34,891 nt of DNA, taken from positions 1 through 34,891 of the forward strand of contig JAGWYY010000002.1 in assembly GCA_018969105.1 (NCBI GenBank). The letters run 5' to 3'. Every line of letters begins with the position of its first letter. Within the stretch, counting starts at the first letter, position 1. The notes under the pieces were generated by a model. It did not search any database. It was not told the origin of the DNA and saw only the letters and a list, made by a program, of their open reading frames with translations. The translations under genes and the position numbers were made by a program. The stretch is from Acidobacteriota bacterium. GTDB lineage: Bacteria > Actinomycetota > Thermoleophilia > Miltoncostaeales > Miltoncostaeaceae. This document shows, piece by piece, positions 34,431-34,891 of the stretch.

Positions 34431-34891
34431 GTGCCCTCCACCAGCATCGCGGCCCGGTCCTCCCACTCGGCCATGGCATAGGAGAGGTCCTCCTGCAGCG
34501 CGCGGTGCCGCTCGCCGAGGCGGGTGACGGCGTCGATGTCCCCTGCCGCGCCGGCCTCGGCCACCTCGGCCTCCACCTGCGCCATCTCGGCCTCGATCCC
34601 CGCGATGCGCGACTCGATCTTGCTCACCTCGCGCGCCAGGCGTCCATTCGACCGGCGCGGCGCTTCGCCGCCGCCCGCTTCCCCGGAGCGCGCCTTCGCA
34701 CGCTTCCCCGGCGGCGTGCCGGCACGGGCAGGCGATCCGGCGGGGGGCTTCCCCGCATCCCCCGCGCCGACGCCGGCATCCTGACGCGCTGCGAGCAGGT
34801 CGCCGTAGCCGCCTGCCCGCATGAGGGCCGTGCCCCCCTCCAGCGAGAGCGTGTGCGTTGCCACCGTGTCGATGAGCGCCCGATCGTGCGA
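34427..34891 (-). CDS. ABC-F family ATPase, C-terminal part (runs off right edge)
   Basis: Minus-strand reading from the edge: SHDRALIDTVATHTLSLEGGTALMRAGGYGDLLAARQ... (SHDR motif) plus coiled-coil C-terminal extension KIESRIAGIEAEMAQVEAEVAEAG. Confidence 0.85.
   Translation of the reverse strand, partial: SHDRALIDTVATHTLSLEGGTALMRAGGYGDLLAARQDAGVGAGDAGKPPAGSPARAGTPPGKRAKARSGEAGGGEAPRRSNGRLAREVSKIESRIAGIEAEMAQVEAEVAEAGAAGDIDAVTRLGERHRALQEDLSYAMAEWEDRAAMLVEGT

Overview
GC-rich, densely packed chromosomal window that reads as an actinobacterium-like core-genome segment; the lineage is inferred from gene content, possibly Thermoleophilia-like. No rRNA, tRNA, CRISPR array or mobile element was recognised. 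Minus strand: pyrG (partial), recN, nadK-tlyA, dxs, then a tightly chained aroC-aroK-aroB-aroQ-pepQ-efp-[carboxyltransferase-like::BCCP fusion]-accC-nusB-(xseB-like) operon, followed by an AlkA-like glycosylase, a prepilin peptidase, a rhomboid protease, a Crp/Fnr regulator and an ABC-F ATPase (partial). Plus strand: acetolactate decarboxylase, RNase HI, a DsbA-VKOR pair, a secreted glucosaminidase-like protein with an M23-like tail, a quinone-reductase-like MDR enzyme, an M42 peptidase, gltB, a Tat-exported cholesterol-oxidase-like GMC enzyme coupled to a BMP-family binding protein, and egtB-egtD. Main points for a second look: (i) the accB position holds an OadA/PycB-like carboxyltransferase domain whose metal-ligand and catalytic motifs are replaced, fused to an intact biotinyl domain; (ii) about eleven transcription-unit heads have a -10-like hexamer (TANNNT in ten, CACACT in one) 6-9 nt before the start codon, suggesting pervasive leaderless transcription, including one promoter nested inside the prepilin peptidase gene; (iii) 11-bp tandem repeats lie directly upstream of the aro operon promoter; (iv) a cholesterol oxidase with its catalytic triad is coupled to an orphan BMP protein. 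All family calls come from motif recognition by eye, with no database search.
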